A stretch of DNA of 64,000 nt, from assembly GCA_016182845.1 (NCBI GenBank), contig JACPFT010000016.1:1-64000 (forward strand), in the 5' to 3' direction. The stretch comes from Gammaproteobacteria bacterium. Lineage in GTDB: Bacteria > Pseudomonadota > Gammaproteobacteria > Enterobacterales > Permianibacteraceae. The position numbers were made by a program, and so were the translations under genes. The notes under the pieces were generated by a model. It was not told where the DNA came from and did no database searches. It was given only the letters and a program-made list of their open reading frames with translations. The stretch's first letter is position 1. Each line of letters begins with the position of its first letter. This document shows, in pieces, positions 40,348 to 49,851 of the stretch.

Positions 40348-41982
40348 TTAGTGCTCAAGCGACTTGTATTTTTCGCGCAAGCGATTGCGCATCTGGATGG
40401 CAATCAGGTTGAGCAGGATGATGACGAGCACCAGCAAAAAGGCGGTGGCGTAAACCAGGGGACGGGCGGCCTCGACATTGGGGCTCTGGAAGCCCACGTC
40501 GAAAATATGGAAGCCCAGGTGCATGAACTTGCGCTCCAGGTGCAGGAAGGGCGCATTGGCGTCCAGCGGCAGGGTCGGCGCCAGCTTGACCACGCCCACC
40601 AGCATCAGCGGCGCCACTTCGCCGGCGGCACGCGCCACGGCGAGGATGAGGCCGGTCATCATGGCGGGGCTGGCCATGGGCAGGACGGTGCGCCACAGGG
40701 TTTCCGCCTTGGTGGCGCCCAGGGCGAGGGAGCCTTCGCGGATGGCCTTGGGAATACGCGCCAGGCCTTCCTCGGTGGAGACGATGACCACGGGCAGGGT
40801 CAAGAGGGCCAGGGTCAGGGAGGCCCACATCAGGCCGGGCGTACCGAACATGGGCGAAGGCGCCACTTCCGGGTAGAACAGCTGGTCGATATTGCCGCCC
40901 AGGAAATACACGAAAAACCCGAGACCGAACACGCCGTAGACGATGGAGGGCACGCCGGCGAGGTTGTTGACGGCGATGCGTATGGTGCGGGTGATCCAGC
41001 CCTGGGTCGCGTATTCGCGCAAATAGACAGCGGCCAGGACGCCGAAGGGCGTGACGACCAGGGACATCAGGATGACCATCAACACGGTGCCGAAAATCGC
41101 CGGGAAGATGCCGCCCTCGGTATTGGCCTCGCGCGGTTCCTCGACCAGGAATTCCCAGAGCTTGGCGCCGAAGAACTGGATCTTGGCGGGCAGGCTCAGG
41201 GAGTTCGGGAAAAAGGCATGCACGAGCTTATGGGCCGGCAGGGCCTTCTCGCTGCCATCGGCCAGGCGCACGTAGATCTCGTCGCGCTGGGCCTCGCCAT
41301 AGAGCGCTTCCAGCTGTTTCTGGAGGGCCTTGTATTCCTGCTGCAGCAGAGTCTTCCGAACCTCGATATCGGCCAACACTTCGGCCGGCACCGCCTCGCC
41401 GCGCACTTCATAAGCACGGGCGCGCAGACGCTCCTCTTCCAGGGCGTAGTTGATGCGGCCGATCTCGTCCTTCTCGATGTCCTTGATCTGCTCGGCCAGG
41501 ACACGGTTGCGCGCGGTCAGCCGTTCCGCCGCGGCGCGCTGGGCAGCGAGATCCGGGGTCGCAATGCGCTTTCCATCTTCCTTGACCGCCAGGATATAGC
41601 CGTAAAAATTGCCCCATTCGCGGCGCTCCAGGACGGCCGCATCCTCCGGGTAATCCAGCTTCTTGACCCAGGCGGTGTCCAGCCACTTGAAATCGGCGCC
41701 ATAGACATCGCGATTGCCGATCTTGAACAGCTGCTGCGGATAGAACTTGGAATTGCTCGAATCGTAGCGTTCGCCCTGGTCGTAGATTTCGCCCAGATAC
41801 GCCTGCTTCTGGCCCTCGCCGTCCACCACCTCGACCGAGGCGATGGCATGGGGCCAGAAATGCACGGCGCCGCGCGCGAAGATGAAGACCAGGAGGCCCA
41901 CCACCATGATGAGGCAGAGGCTGACCGCGCCGGCATTGAGCCAGACCCAGTGTTCGCCGTCTTTGAAGAAACGCTTAGTCAT
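40348..41982 (-). CDS. pstA: phosphate ABC transporter permease PstA (long form)
   Basis: 544 residues, about twice the E. coli length. One N-terminal transmembrane helix (about 15-37) is followed by a periplasmic region of about 250 residues with a long helical coiled-coil-like part ([25 protein letters not shown]), then the permease domain from about 290 with five helices and the EAA-type loop [19 protein letters not shown]. This long form is the one found in Pseudomonas and Vibrio relatives. It lies 17 bases upstream of pstB. Confidence 0.94.
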   Translation of the reverse strand: MTKRFFKDGEHWVWLNAGAVSLCLIMVVGLLVFIFARGAVHFWPHAIASVEVVDGEGQKQAYLGEIYDQGERYDSSNSKFYPQQLFKIGNRDVYGADFKWLDTAWVKKLDYPEDAAVLERREWGNFYGYILAVKEDGKRIATPDLAAQRAAAERLTARNRVLAEQIKDIEKDEIGRINYALEEERLRARAYEVRGEAVPAEVLADIEVRKTLLQQEYKALQKQLEALYGEAQRDEIYVRLADGSEKALPAHKLVHAFFPNSLSLPAKIQFFGAKLWEFLVEEPREANTEGGIFPAIFGTVLMVILMSLVVTPFGVLAAVYLREYATQGWITRTIRIAVNNLAGVPSIVYGVFGLGFFVYFLGGNIDQLFYPEVAPSPMFGTPGLMWASLTLALLTLPVVIVSTEEGLARIPKAIREGSLALGATKAETLWRTVLPMASPAMMTGLILAVARAAGEVAPLMLVGVVKLAPTLPLDANAPFLHLERKFMHLGFHIFDVGFQSPNVEAARPLVYATAFLLVLVIILLNLIAIQMRNRLREKYKSLEH

Positions 41983-42121
41983 ATATCTATCTTCCTGTGG
42001 GCCATGGAGGGCCCGCCCGTCAAGCCATCACCCTGGTTATGGCTTGAGCGTGAGCGAGTACGGGCGTGTACCGGACTCGCGATCCAGTCCCTGTGCAGGA
42101 AAGCATGGGGACTGGAAACCA

Positions 42122-44401
42122 TTAAAGTGAACCGTATTTCTTGCGCAAGCGGTTACGCACCAGCTCGGCCAAAGTGTTGACCGTGAAGGTGAACATGAAC
42201 AGCACCAGGGCCGCCAGGAACAGGACGCGGTAATGGCTGGAGCCGACTTCCGACTCGGGCATTTCCACGGCGATATTGGCCGACAAGGTGCGCAGGCCCT
42301 CGAAAATGTTCGCTTCCATGATCGGCGTGTTGCCGGTGGCCATCAGCACGATCATGGTCTCGCCCACGGCGCGGCCCATGCCGATCATCAGGGCGGAGAA
42401 AATGCCGGGACTCGCGGTCGGCAGGATGACGCGCACCATGGTCTGCCAGGGGCTGGCGCCCAGGGCCAGGGAACCGTTGACCAGAGACTTGGGCACGGAG
42501 AACACGGAATCCTCGGCGATGGAGAAGATGCTCGGGATCACCGCGAAGCCCATGGCGATGCCCACGATCAGGGAATTGCGCTGGTCGTAGCCGATGCCGG
42601 CCACATTGGACAGCCAGGCCGGCATATTGCCGCCGAACAGGGCGTCCTCGATGGGTTGATCGAAGGCGAAACTCAGACCCGCCGTGAGCAGCACGACCGG
42701 TATGACCAGGGCGCCCTGCCAGCCGGCGCCGACGCGGGAACGCAGGCCCACGGGCAGGCGCTGCCAGCCGAGGCCGAACCCGATCAGCATGAGCGGCAGG
42801 AAGAGCAGGAAGGCGAACAGGCCCGGCATATGCCGTTCCAGGAAGGGGGCGAGCCAGAGGCCGGCCAGGAAGCCCAGGATCACCGAGGGCAAGGCGCCCA
42901 TGATCTCGATGCTGGGCTTGACCAGGGTGCGCATGGCCGGCGCCATGAAGTAGGCGGTGAACATGGCGGCGCCCAAGGCCAGGGGCACGGCGAAGAGCAT
43001 GGCGTAGAAAGCCGCCTTCATGGTGCCGAAGGTGAGCGGCGCCAGGCTGAATTTCGGTTCGAAATCGTTGTTGGAGGCGGAGGACTGGTAGACGTAGTCG
43101 GGCTTGTCATAGCCCTCGTACCAGACCTTGCCCCAGAGCGCCGACCAGGACAATTCCGGGTGTTCGTTGTCCACGGCGAAGAAATGGGCCTGGCCCTTGG
43201 CATCCTCGATCAGCAGGCGGTGGCTGCGGTCGGAAATCGCCAGGGCGCGCAGCGCGCCGGCCGACAGCTCGTGACGCAGCAGGGTGCGCTCGGCGGTGGC
43301 GTGGAAGATGCCGAGCTTGCCGGCCGTGTCTATGGCCAGGAAGCCCTTGCGGCGGGCCTCAGGCTGGATGGCGACGATGGGCGCCGTGCCGAGCTGGAAA
43401 TCGCGCACATGGGCCATGTGCATGGCGCCTTTCTCGCCGCGTACCGGGAACCATTGGCTGATGCCGCCCTGGCTGTCGCCGATCATCAGCGAGTTGGAGC
43501 CCAGCAGGAAACTCACCGTGCTCAGTTCGCGGCCCTGGGCATGCACGTCCAGACGCTCCATGAGCCTGGGCTCGGCGCCGGCCAGGGTGTAGAAGTCCAG
43601 GCTGCCGCGCTTGTCGGCCAGGTACAGGCGGCGGGCATTGCCGTCGAGCAGGACGAAGTCCGCCGCGCCGTTCAGCTCCAGCTCGCTGCCCTCTTCCCGG
43701 GCCAGCTCGGTGGTCTCGGTCATCAGGTTCTCCTGCAGGGAGAACTTGGCGATCAAGGCCTTGCCGCCCTCCACCACGCCCACCAGGACCAGGCCCGCGT
43801 CGTCGCCCTGAACGGCGATGCGGCTTAAGGGCCGGCCGGCCTCGTCGAAGGCCAGGGGGTCTTCGCCATAGGGGAAGGCCAGCTCCGGCGTGGTGACGCG
43901 GGTGTTGTTCGGGTAGGAGATCTTGTAATCCTGCTTCACGAGCAAGACTTGGCCGTTGGACAGACCCAGAGCCAAGAGCTGAGGATCGTTGGCGGCAATG
44001 GCCTGGCTGGTAATGGCCGCGCCGGCCGGCAGCACCAGGGCGTGCTCCTTGATGAGCTTGCCGTTCGTGGCGTCGAAGAACTGGGCCATGCCGCCGGCAT
44101 CGACGCGCAGGCCCACTTCGCCGTACTCGTCCATGGCGAGATGCAGCGGCTTCTCCTGGCCCCGGCTCAGCGCATAGTCGCCGGCCGGCGTCAGCTCGGC
44201 GCCCTCGAAGGCGGGCGCGACTTCCGCCATCAGGTAGAAGAAGATGAGGACGACGGCGATGATGACCGATATGCCGCCCACGGCGACGCCGTGCTTGGCC
44301 AGGCGGTCTTTCAACTTGCGCCAGCGGTGGTAACGGGAATGGCTCTCCTGGGACAGGAGCTCGCGCATCCGCGCTTCGAAGGTTTGGGTATTTTCCATCA
44401 T
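42122..44401 (-). CDS. pstC: phosphate ABC transporter permease PstC (long form)
   Basis: 759 residues from the double ATG at 44401/44398; the longer open frame upstream has no ribosome site and runs through the Pho box. One N-terminal transmembrane helix near 38-60, a periplasmic beta-rich domain of about 400 residues resembling a propeller, then the permease domain from about 480 with TLVKPSIEIMGALPSVILGFLAGLW and the EAA loop FSVPKSLVNGSLALGASP. First gene of the leftward pstC-pstA-pstB-phoU group. Confidence 0.93.
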   Translation of the reverse strand: MMENTQTFEARMRELLSQESHSRYHRWRKLKDRLAKHGVAVGGISVIIAVVLIFFYLMAEVAPAFEGAELTPAGDYALSRGQEKPLHLAMDEYGEVGLRVDAGGMAQFFDATNGKLIKEHALVLPAGAAITSQAIAANDPQLLALGLSNGQVLLVKQDYKISYPNNTRVTTPELAFPYGEDPLAFDEAGRPLSRIAVQGDDAGLVLVGVVEGGKALIAKFSLQENLMTETTELAREEGSELELNGAADFVLLDGNARRLYLADKRGSLDFYTLAGAEPRLMERLDVHAQGRELSTVSFLLGSNSLMIGDSQGGISQWFPVRGEKGAMHMAHVRDFQLGTAPIVAIQPEARRKGFLAIDTAGKLGIFHATAERTLLRHELSAGALRALAISDRSHRLLIEDAKGQAHFFAVDNEHPELSWSALWGKVWYEGYDKPDYVYQSSASNNDFEPKFSLAPLTFGTMKAAFYAMLFAVPLALGAAMFTAYFMAPAMRTLVKPSIEIMGALPSVILGFLAGLWLAPFLERHMPGLFAFLLFLPLMLIGFGLGWQRLPVGLRSRVGAGWQGALVIPVVLLTAGLSFAFDQPIEDALFGGNMPAWLSNVAGIGYDQRNSLIVGIAMGFAVIPSIFSIAEDSVFSVPKSLVNGSLALGASPWQTMVRVILPTASPGIFSALMIGMGRAVGETMIVLMATGNTPIMEANIFEGLRTLSANIAVEMPESEVGSSHYRVLFLAALVLFMFTFTVNTLAELVRNRLRKKYGSL

Positions 44402-44425
44402 GGGGCGGCATGCTACCGGCAGAAT

Positions 44426-44443
44426 GTGACAGAACGATGACAG
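44426..44443 (-). promoter_or_regulatory. Pho box upstream of pstC
   Basis: Read leftward: CTGTCAT-CGTT-CTGTCAC, two nearly perfect units 11 bases apart, 25-42 bases upstream of the pstC start. This is among the closest matches to the PhoB consensus in the window. Confidence 0.88.
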
Positions 44444-44702
44444 GGCTGTCATATAAGGATGCCCCGTTGATTTGGCTAGGTTTTCACCGTCGAACGGCGC
44501 CGGGCCGGGCCCGGAGCGCCATGGCCGCATGGCATCAAGCCAGCCCCCGGGCGACGGTTCACGAAAACGGAACAAGTATGGCAGAGGATACCCGAAGCAC
44601 ATGCTCTCGCGCGTAGGAGCACGCCCTGCACATCGCCACAACCACACCGGCACAAGCCCTGGCTAACCCTGACGATTCCATTTCAGGGCAGCCGCTCCAC
44701 GA

Positions 44703-44720
44703 CTGTCACAAGACTGTCAC
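44703..44720 (+). promoter_or_regulatory. Pho box upstream of the phosphate porin gene
   Basis: CTGTCAC-AAGA-CTGTCAC, two identical units 11 bases apart on the plus strand, 171-188 bases upstream of the porin start. A third partial unit (ACTGACAC) follows at about 44735. Confidence 0.88.
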
Positions 44721-44890
44721 ATTGCCGTCGCCTTACTGACACATAGCCCACCTATCCTGCCGGCCCTAAGCGTAGTGCCCCTTTCCTGGGCTGCGCCAGC
44801 CGTTTCAGACGGTTATGCCAACGATAGGAGCGCCGGAAGGACGTCCGTCCCGCAGGTCGAGCTCCAACAAGAACCCAACAGGAGAAGGTA

Positions 44891-46282
44891 ATGCAATCCA
44901 AGAAGTTCATGAGTCTTTCCGGCGTGGCCGTCGCCTGCCTGATGGCGCTTTCTGCTCCGGCTTTCGCCGCCGATGACATGGACGTGAGCCTGAAAGACGG
45001 CAGCCTGAAGATCAAGTCGGGCAAGAACGAATTCACCGTGGGCGGCCGCATCCAGGCCGACTATGTGCAGTACGACGAAGACTTCCTGGCGGGCGCCAAT
45101 GCCAAGGTTCCGGGTACGGAAACCAGCCCAACCGCCTACCAGCGCGTCGCCGCCGAAGGTTACGACGATGGCATGGACACCCGCCGCCTGCGCCTCGGCA
45201 TCGCCGCCAAGATCGGCGAGGACTGGGAATTCAAGTTCGAACACGATTTCAAGTCCAAGACCACGACCGACATGTTCCTGAAATACAAGGCCTGGGGCCC
45301 GACCATCACCGTCGGCCAGTTCTATGGCGCACTGGGCATGGAAGAGCAGTCCTCCTCGCGCTGGATTTCCTATATGGAACGCTCCATGGCCACCAATGCC
45401 TTCGCCGCCCCCTTCTCCCGCCGCCAGGGTCTGGGCATCAACGGCACGTTCGCCGATCAGTTCATGTACGCCGGCGCCCTGCAGTTTGACACCATCGATT
45501 CCGCGGAAGAGAACGATCACTCCGATCTGAAGAAGAACGGCGCCACCAACCCCGGCGATGATCCGCTGGTCTATACCGCTACGCTCGGTTGGGCCCCCAT
45601 GAACAAGGACGCCGACAAGCAGTTGTTCCTGGGCGTGGCCTTCGGCATGCAGGATCTGGAAGATTCCGAGTCCACCTCTGCTTCCTTCAGCAGCCGCGCC
45701 GACCTGCGCATCGACGGCACGCCGACCATCATCGGTCTCGATGACGGCGTGAAGATCACCACCAACTCCGACGGCAGTAAGACTGCCGCCTTGAACTCGG
45801 TGTCCGCCGATAGCTTCACCGTCGTGAACCCGCAGGTCGCCTTCATCTACGGTCCGTTCAGCGCTTCTGCCGAATATTTCGATGTGTCCGTGGATCGCCC
45901 GACCGGCAAGAAGGACCGCGACTTCGACGGTTACTATGTGGAAGGTAGCTGGTTCATCACCGGTGAACACCGCGTGTTCAAGTGGAAGGACGGCAAGTTC
46001 GACCGCCCGAACATCAGCAAGAATGCCTGGGAAGTCGCGGTTCGTCACAGCAACCTGGACCTGACCGACGGGGCGGTGCCTGCCGACCTGACCGCTGCGG
46101 GCCTGAACAGCGTGATGAGCAAGGCCGGTGAGGCGGATTCCACCACCGTGGCCCTGAACTTCTACCCGAACCGCACCTACAAGTTCTCCCTGGACTACAC
46201 CCAGGCCGAAGTTGATTATGTCGGCGCCCGTCCGGACGAGGACATCAGCGCCGTCGGCCTGCGTGCCCAGGTTTCCTGGTAA
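44891..46282 (+). CDS. phosphate-selective porin OprO/OprP family
   Basis: 463 residues with signal peptide (SKKFMSLSGVAVACLMALSAPAFA). The OprP-type start GKNEFTVGGRIQADYVQYDED, the DTRRLRLGIAAKIGEDWEFKFEHDF stretch and the end GLRAQVSW with terminal aromatic residue fit a 16-strand outer-membrane barrel. Such porins admit phosphate or polyphosphate. The Pho box upstream and divergence from pstC indicate induction by phosphate starvation. AGGAGAAGG precedes the start. Confidence 0.92.
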   Translation: MQSKKFMSLSGVAVACLMALSAPAFAADDMDVSLKDGSLKIKSGKNEFTVGGRIQADYVQYDEDFLAGANAKVPGTETSPTAYQRVAAEGYDDGMDTRRLRLGIAAKIGEDWEFKFEHDFKSKTTTDMFLKYKAWGPTITVGQFYGALGMEEQSSSRWISYMERSMATNAFAAPFSRRQGLGINGTFADQFMYAGALQFDTIDSAEENDHSDLKKNGATNPGDDPLVYTATLGWAPMNKDADKQLFLGVAFGMQDLEDSESTSASFSSRADLRIDGTPTIIGLDDGVKITTNSDGSKTAALNSVSADSFTVVNPQVAFIYGPFSASAEYFDVSVDRPTGKKDRDFDGYYVEGSWFITGEHRVFKWKDGKFDRPNISKNAWEVAVRHSNLDLTDGAVPADLTAAGLNSVMSKAGEADSTTVALNFYPNRTYKFSLDYTQAEVDYVGARPDEDISAVGLRAQVSW

Positions 46283-46373
46283 GCACTCGGTACACACCGC
46301 GCCGGCCGGGAACTCCCCCCGGTCGACGCGGGGCACAGGGTAGTGCCACCCTTTTAAAAGCCTGGCGAGGCTG

Positions 46374-46401
46374 CCCCGGTCGGATTTCGGCCGGGGATTT
46401 T
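46374..46401 (+). terminator. terminator of the phosphate porin gene
   Basis: Stem CCCCGGTC / GGCCGGGG (one G-T pair) followed by ATTTTCCCC, 92 bases after the porin stop and upstream of the converging gene at 46432. Confidence 0.7.
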
Positions 46402-46431
46402 CCCCTTCGTTCCCCTCCGAAAATGCCGCCC

Positions 46432-47700
46432 TCAGGGAAAGGCGATCACTTCCCGTTCCTCGAAACGGAAGGTCCCCGCGCCTCCCCGCACTTCCCAGAT
46501 CAGATACGTCCCGCTGGCCGGGTCTCCGAAGCCATCCCAGTCGATGGCGCCCCCCGCCCCCTGGTAGTCGATATCCCGGCCCGCCTGGATGGCACTCAGC
46601 CCCGCGGCGAATTCGCCCGGATTGACGACCGCCGGCTGGGCCGTATCCGGGCCCGACACGGCGCGCAAATGCGCGACCAGACTGCCCGGGCTGTTGCTCC
46701 TCCCCTGCGCCATGGCCAGGGCCGCGAGATAGGCGGCGTCATAGGCCGATTCGGCGAAGAGATCCGGAGCATGGCCGACCGCCGCCTGGAAGGCCTGCGC
46801 GAAGTGCCGGTAATTGGCCGCCGCGCGGGGTGCGGTAGGCGCCGTGCCCTGCATGCCGGCAATCACCGGGGCGGCATTGGTCAGGAACTCGGCCTTGAAA
46901 TTGCCATCCACGCCGAACAGCCGGGGCACGCCGCCGCGCTGTTGCAGGGCCAGGGTGATCCCCGCCGAATCCACGGTGAAGCCGATGATGGCCAGGGCGT
47001 CGGGCGTGCCGGCGGCGAACAGGCCCGCCACCTCGCTCTCGAAGCCCAGGCGCTTGCTGGAGGGATAGGCCACCCGGGCCAGGACCTGGCCGCCGGCCGC
47101 CTGGAAGTGTTCGGCCAGGACCTGGGCCAGACCCTGGCCATAGGCATCGTCCACGTGGATGATGGCCAGCCGCCCCAGGCCCTCGCGCCGGATCAAGGCC
47201 GCCAGCACCGCCCCCTGCAAGGCGTCGGAAGGCACGGTGCGCCAGACCGTGTCGCCATCGACCAGGGCGGTGATGCGCGTGGATGTCGCCGCCGGGGAGA
47301 TCAGGGGGATGCCGGCGGGAATGGTGACCTGCTCGGCCGTGGGCAGGGTCACCCGGCTGGTGGCGCCGCCGATGATGGCCACCACGCCCTCGGCGATCAG
47401 CTCGCGCGCGCCCTTGGGCCCGAACTCGGCCTCATTCTTGTCGTCGCGCACCAGGAGTTCCAGGCTCTGGCCGTTGACGCCCCCGGCGGCATTGATCTCC
47501 TGCAGGGCCAGCCGCGCGCCCAGTTCGATGTCCACGCCATTGCCGGCCTCCACGCCGGTCTTGGGCACCAGCATGCCGAGCTTGGCCGTGTCCGGACTGG
47601 GCTGGACCGGGTTGTCGTCCACATGGGTGCCGCCGCCCCCGCCGCCGCAGGCCATCAGGCCCGCCAGCAGGACCGACGCGGCCCAGCGCGCATTGTTCAT
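46432..47700 (-). CDS. lipoprotein periplasmic binding protein, LivJ-like family
   Basis: 422 residues. Lipobox LLAGLMAC places the lipidated cysteine at residue 18, followed by six glycines. Two Rossmann-type lobes follow with KLGMLVPKTGVEAGNGVDIELGA, LALQEINAAGG, VVAIIGGATSRVTLP and LAIIHVDDAYGQGLA, as in type I binding proteins for branched-chain amino acids or amides. No permease or ATPase gene is next to it; instead it lies nine bases after a TonB-dependent receptor, so it may work as a sensor or carrier for that receptor. Ligand unknown. Confidence 0.85.
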   Translation of the reverse strand: MNNARWAASVLLAGLMACGGGGGGTHVDDNPVQPSPDTAKLGMLVPKTGVEAGNGVDIELGARLALQEINAAGGVNGQSLELLVRDDKNEAEFGPKGARELIAEGVVAIIGGATSRVTLPTAEQVTIPAGIPLISPAATSTRITALVDGDTVWRTVPSDALQGAVLAALIRREGLGRLAIIHVDDAYGQGLAQVLAEHFQAAGGQVLARVAYPSSKRLGFESEVAGLFAAGTPDALAIIGFTVDSAGITLALQQRGGVPRLFGVDGNFKAEFLTNAAPVIAGMQGTAPTAPRAAANYRHFAQAFQAAVGHAPDLFAESAYDAAYLAALAMAQGRSNSPGSLVAHLRAVSGPDTAQPAVVNPGEFAAGLSAIQAGRDIDYQGAGGAIDWDGFGDPASGTYLIWEVRGGAGTFRFEEREVIAFP

Positions 47701-47708
47701 GCACCACC

Positions 47709-49763
47709 TCAGGGATAGCGATAACGGTATTGCAGATGCCAGACCCGGTCCTGACCCGGAATGTCCACGCCGTTGTAGCCGGGCTCGGCGTAGTCCTCGT
47801 CCAGGGCATTGACCAGACTCAGGCCCAGCTCGTGGGCGCCCAGGCTCTTGTTCCAGGACAGGCGCAGCACGTTGTAGGCGTCCAGCTCATAGGGCTCCAG
47901 GAAATTCTCCCGGACATTGGACTTGCTGGCCCGGCGCGGCGAGACATGGCGCCAGGCCGCCGCGAAATCCCCCCAGCGCGCGGCGCGGTACTGCCAGGCC
48001 AGACGCGCCACCAGGCGCGGATAGCTGGCGGCGGGCGCCTCCAGATCTCCCTGGAAGGGCAGATGCTCGATGTCGTCGGTATCGGCCCAGCTCAGCTGGC
48101 CGCTCAGGCGGTGGGCGCCGGCCGTCCAGCGGGCCTCGCCCTCCAGGCCCCAGCCCTCCTGGCGATCCCGGTTCTGGGGCCGCTGGTTGGGGCCGACGGG
48201 CAGGAGCTCCACCTTGTCGCGCACGGACTGCTTATAGGCATTGACCGACAGGGCCAGGGCCTCGCCGGCCTGCCAGGACCAGGCCAGCTCCAGGCTGCGT
48301 GCCGACTCCGGCTCCAGGCCGGGATTGCCCAGGACTTCGCCCGGATAGAGGGGGTGGGCATGGAGCTGCAGGAAGGACGGGGTCTTGTAGGACGTGCCGT
48401 ACAAGAGCTTGAGCGCATGTCCCTGGGCCGGTTCGCCCAGCAGGCCCAGGCGGTAGCTGCGCTGTTCGCCGTGGGTGTTGTGCCGATCCAGGCGTAGGTT
48501 CGCGGTCAGTCCCCAACGCTCCCAGGGGTAGTGGATCAATTGCAGATAGGCGCCTTCCTGGCGCAGCACATGCCCGCGCCCGTCGCCCGCCACCAGGACC
48601 CGCCGGCCGTCGTCCCGGTTCACATGGAAGATGCGCATGCCCTCTTCCCGATCTTCGCTGGCATCCACGCCGCCGCTCAGCAGATCGCGCCCGCCCATCC
48701 GGTAACGCAGCTCCGCGGAATAGCGGTTGCGCTCGAAGCCGAAGTCCCGCTCCGGAAAGCTCTCGGCCAGGTCCAGGCTCAAGCGTTCCCGATCATCGGG
48801 ACCGCCGCGCCCATGGGACAGGCTTAAAGCCAGCTCCCAATCCTCGGCCAGGCGCCGTTCATGGGACAGGCGTAAGGTCTCCTGGCGCAGGGCGATGCGG
48901 TTTTCGTGGCTGAGAGCGCCGAAATCCAGGAACTCGGCATCGCTGTCCAGGCGATAGGCATGCAGCATGAGCTCGCTGCTGGCGGACTCGGCCTCGTGGC
49001 GCAGCCTGGCCAGGACATTGGCCGGCCGGGCGCGGTCGCCGCGCGAGGCTTCCTCGGGAAAGTCGCGCCTCAGGGGCGAACTCCCGGGCAGGTCCAGGCC
49101 CGAACGATCCCAGTCGGCGGCGGAGGCCCCTAAGGACCAGGCGAACGCCCCCGCTCGACCGAAGCCATAGAGCTCGCCGCCCTGCCCCCAGAACCCCTGC
49201 CGGGACTCTGCCGCCACGCCCAGCTCCAGGGTCCCGCCCTGGCCAGGTTGGCGGGTGATGATATTGATCACGCCCAGGAAGGCGTCGGCGCCGTAGAGGG
49301 CCGAGGCCGGTCCGCGCACCACCTCGATGCGTTCCACGAGGCCCAAGGGCAGGAGTTCCGGCCCGAGGAACTGGCTGGCGTCGCTGGCGAAGGCCAGGGG
49401 TTCGCCGTCGATCATCACCTTGAGGATGCGGCTGTAGGCCCGGGAGCCGGCATTGATGCCGCGCACGCCCACGTTGGTGCTCAGGTAGTCGTAAACGCCA
49501 TAGAGGCCGGGCACTTGCTCCAGGGCCTCGGCCACGGAGCGGTAGCCGAAGCCGCGCAGGTCCTCGGCGGTGATCACCGCGACCACGGCCGGCGCCTGGG
49601 CGATGGGCTGGGGCACCCGCGCCGCGCTCACCACTTCCAGGGCCTGCAACTCCTCGAAGCTTAAGTCGAAGACCGACTCGCCCGGCTCCGCCGCCGGCGC
49701 CATGCCCGGACCGGCGAGGACCAGGAGCGGGAGCAGGACGAAGCGGGATGAGCATGCGCGCAT
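47709..49763 (-). CDS. TonB-dependent outer-membrane receptor
   Basis: 684 residues with signal peptide (SSRFVLLPLLVLAGPGMAPAA) and an N-terminal FDLSFEELQALEVVSAAR segment, where the TonB box usually lies. The plug domain follows (AVVAVITAEDLRGFGYRSV, VRGINAGS, LVERIEVVRGPASALYGADAFLGVINIIT), and a 22-strand barrel fills the rest, with a C-terminal aromatic tyrosine (YRYRYP ends with Pro, a small variant). The plug type resembles receptors for vitamin B12 or siderophores, but the substrate cannot be told. It is upstream of the lipoprotein gene, same operon. Confidence 0.92.
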   Translation of the reverse strand: MRACSSRFVLLPLLVLAGPGMAPAAEPGESVFDLSFEELQALEVVSAARVPQPIAQAPAVVAVITAEDLRGFGYRSVAEALEQVPGLYGVYDYLSTNVGVRGINAGSRAYSRILKVMIDGEPLAFASDASQFLGPELLPLGLVERIEVVRGPASALYGADAFLGVINIITRQPGQGGTLELGVAAESRQGFWGQGGELYGFGRAGAFAWSLGASAADWDRSGLDLPGSSPLRRDFPEEASRGDRARPANVLARLRHEAESASSELMLHAYRLDSDAEFLDFGALSHENRIALRQETLRLSHERRLAEDWELALSLSHGRGGPDDRERLSLDLAESFPERDFGFERNRYSAELRYRMGGRDLLSGGVDASEDREEGMRIFHVNRDDGRRVLVAGDGRGHVLRQEGAYLQLIHYPWERWGLTANLRLDRHNTHGEQRSYRLGLLGEPAQGHALKLLYGTSYKTPSFLQLHAHPLYPGEVLGNPGLEPESARSLELAWSWQAGEALALSVNAYKQSVRDKVELLPVGPNQRPQNRDRQEGWGLEGEARWTAGAHRLSGQLSWADTDDIEHLPFQGDLEAPAASYPRLVARLAWQYRAARWGDFAAAWRHVSPRRASKSNVRENFLEPYELDAYNVLRLSWNKSLGAHELGLSLVNALDEDYAEPGYNGVDIPGQDRVWHLQYRYRYP

Positions 49764-49851
49764 GGAGAGCCCCGGAGCCGCCCGGTACGGGCCGGGCTTG
49801 TCGCTTCCCCAAGTGTAGCCGGCCGGACGGAACCGGCCATGGCGACCGGGC

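Larger units (their letters stand above)
44402..44890. other. divergent intergenic region between pstC and the phosphate porin
   Basis: A 489-base gap. It contains two Pho boxes, one for each direction, and a third CTGTCAT half-site at 44446-44452. Several short open frames cross it but none has a ribosome site or recognisable product. I see no RNA gene. Confidence 0.6.

Noticed and set aside
44410-44666. Short rightward open frames in the pstC-porin gap
   Set aside because: They cross the Pho boxes, lack ribosome sites and match no family.
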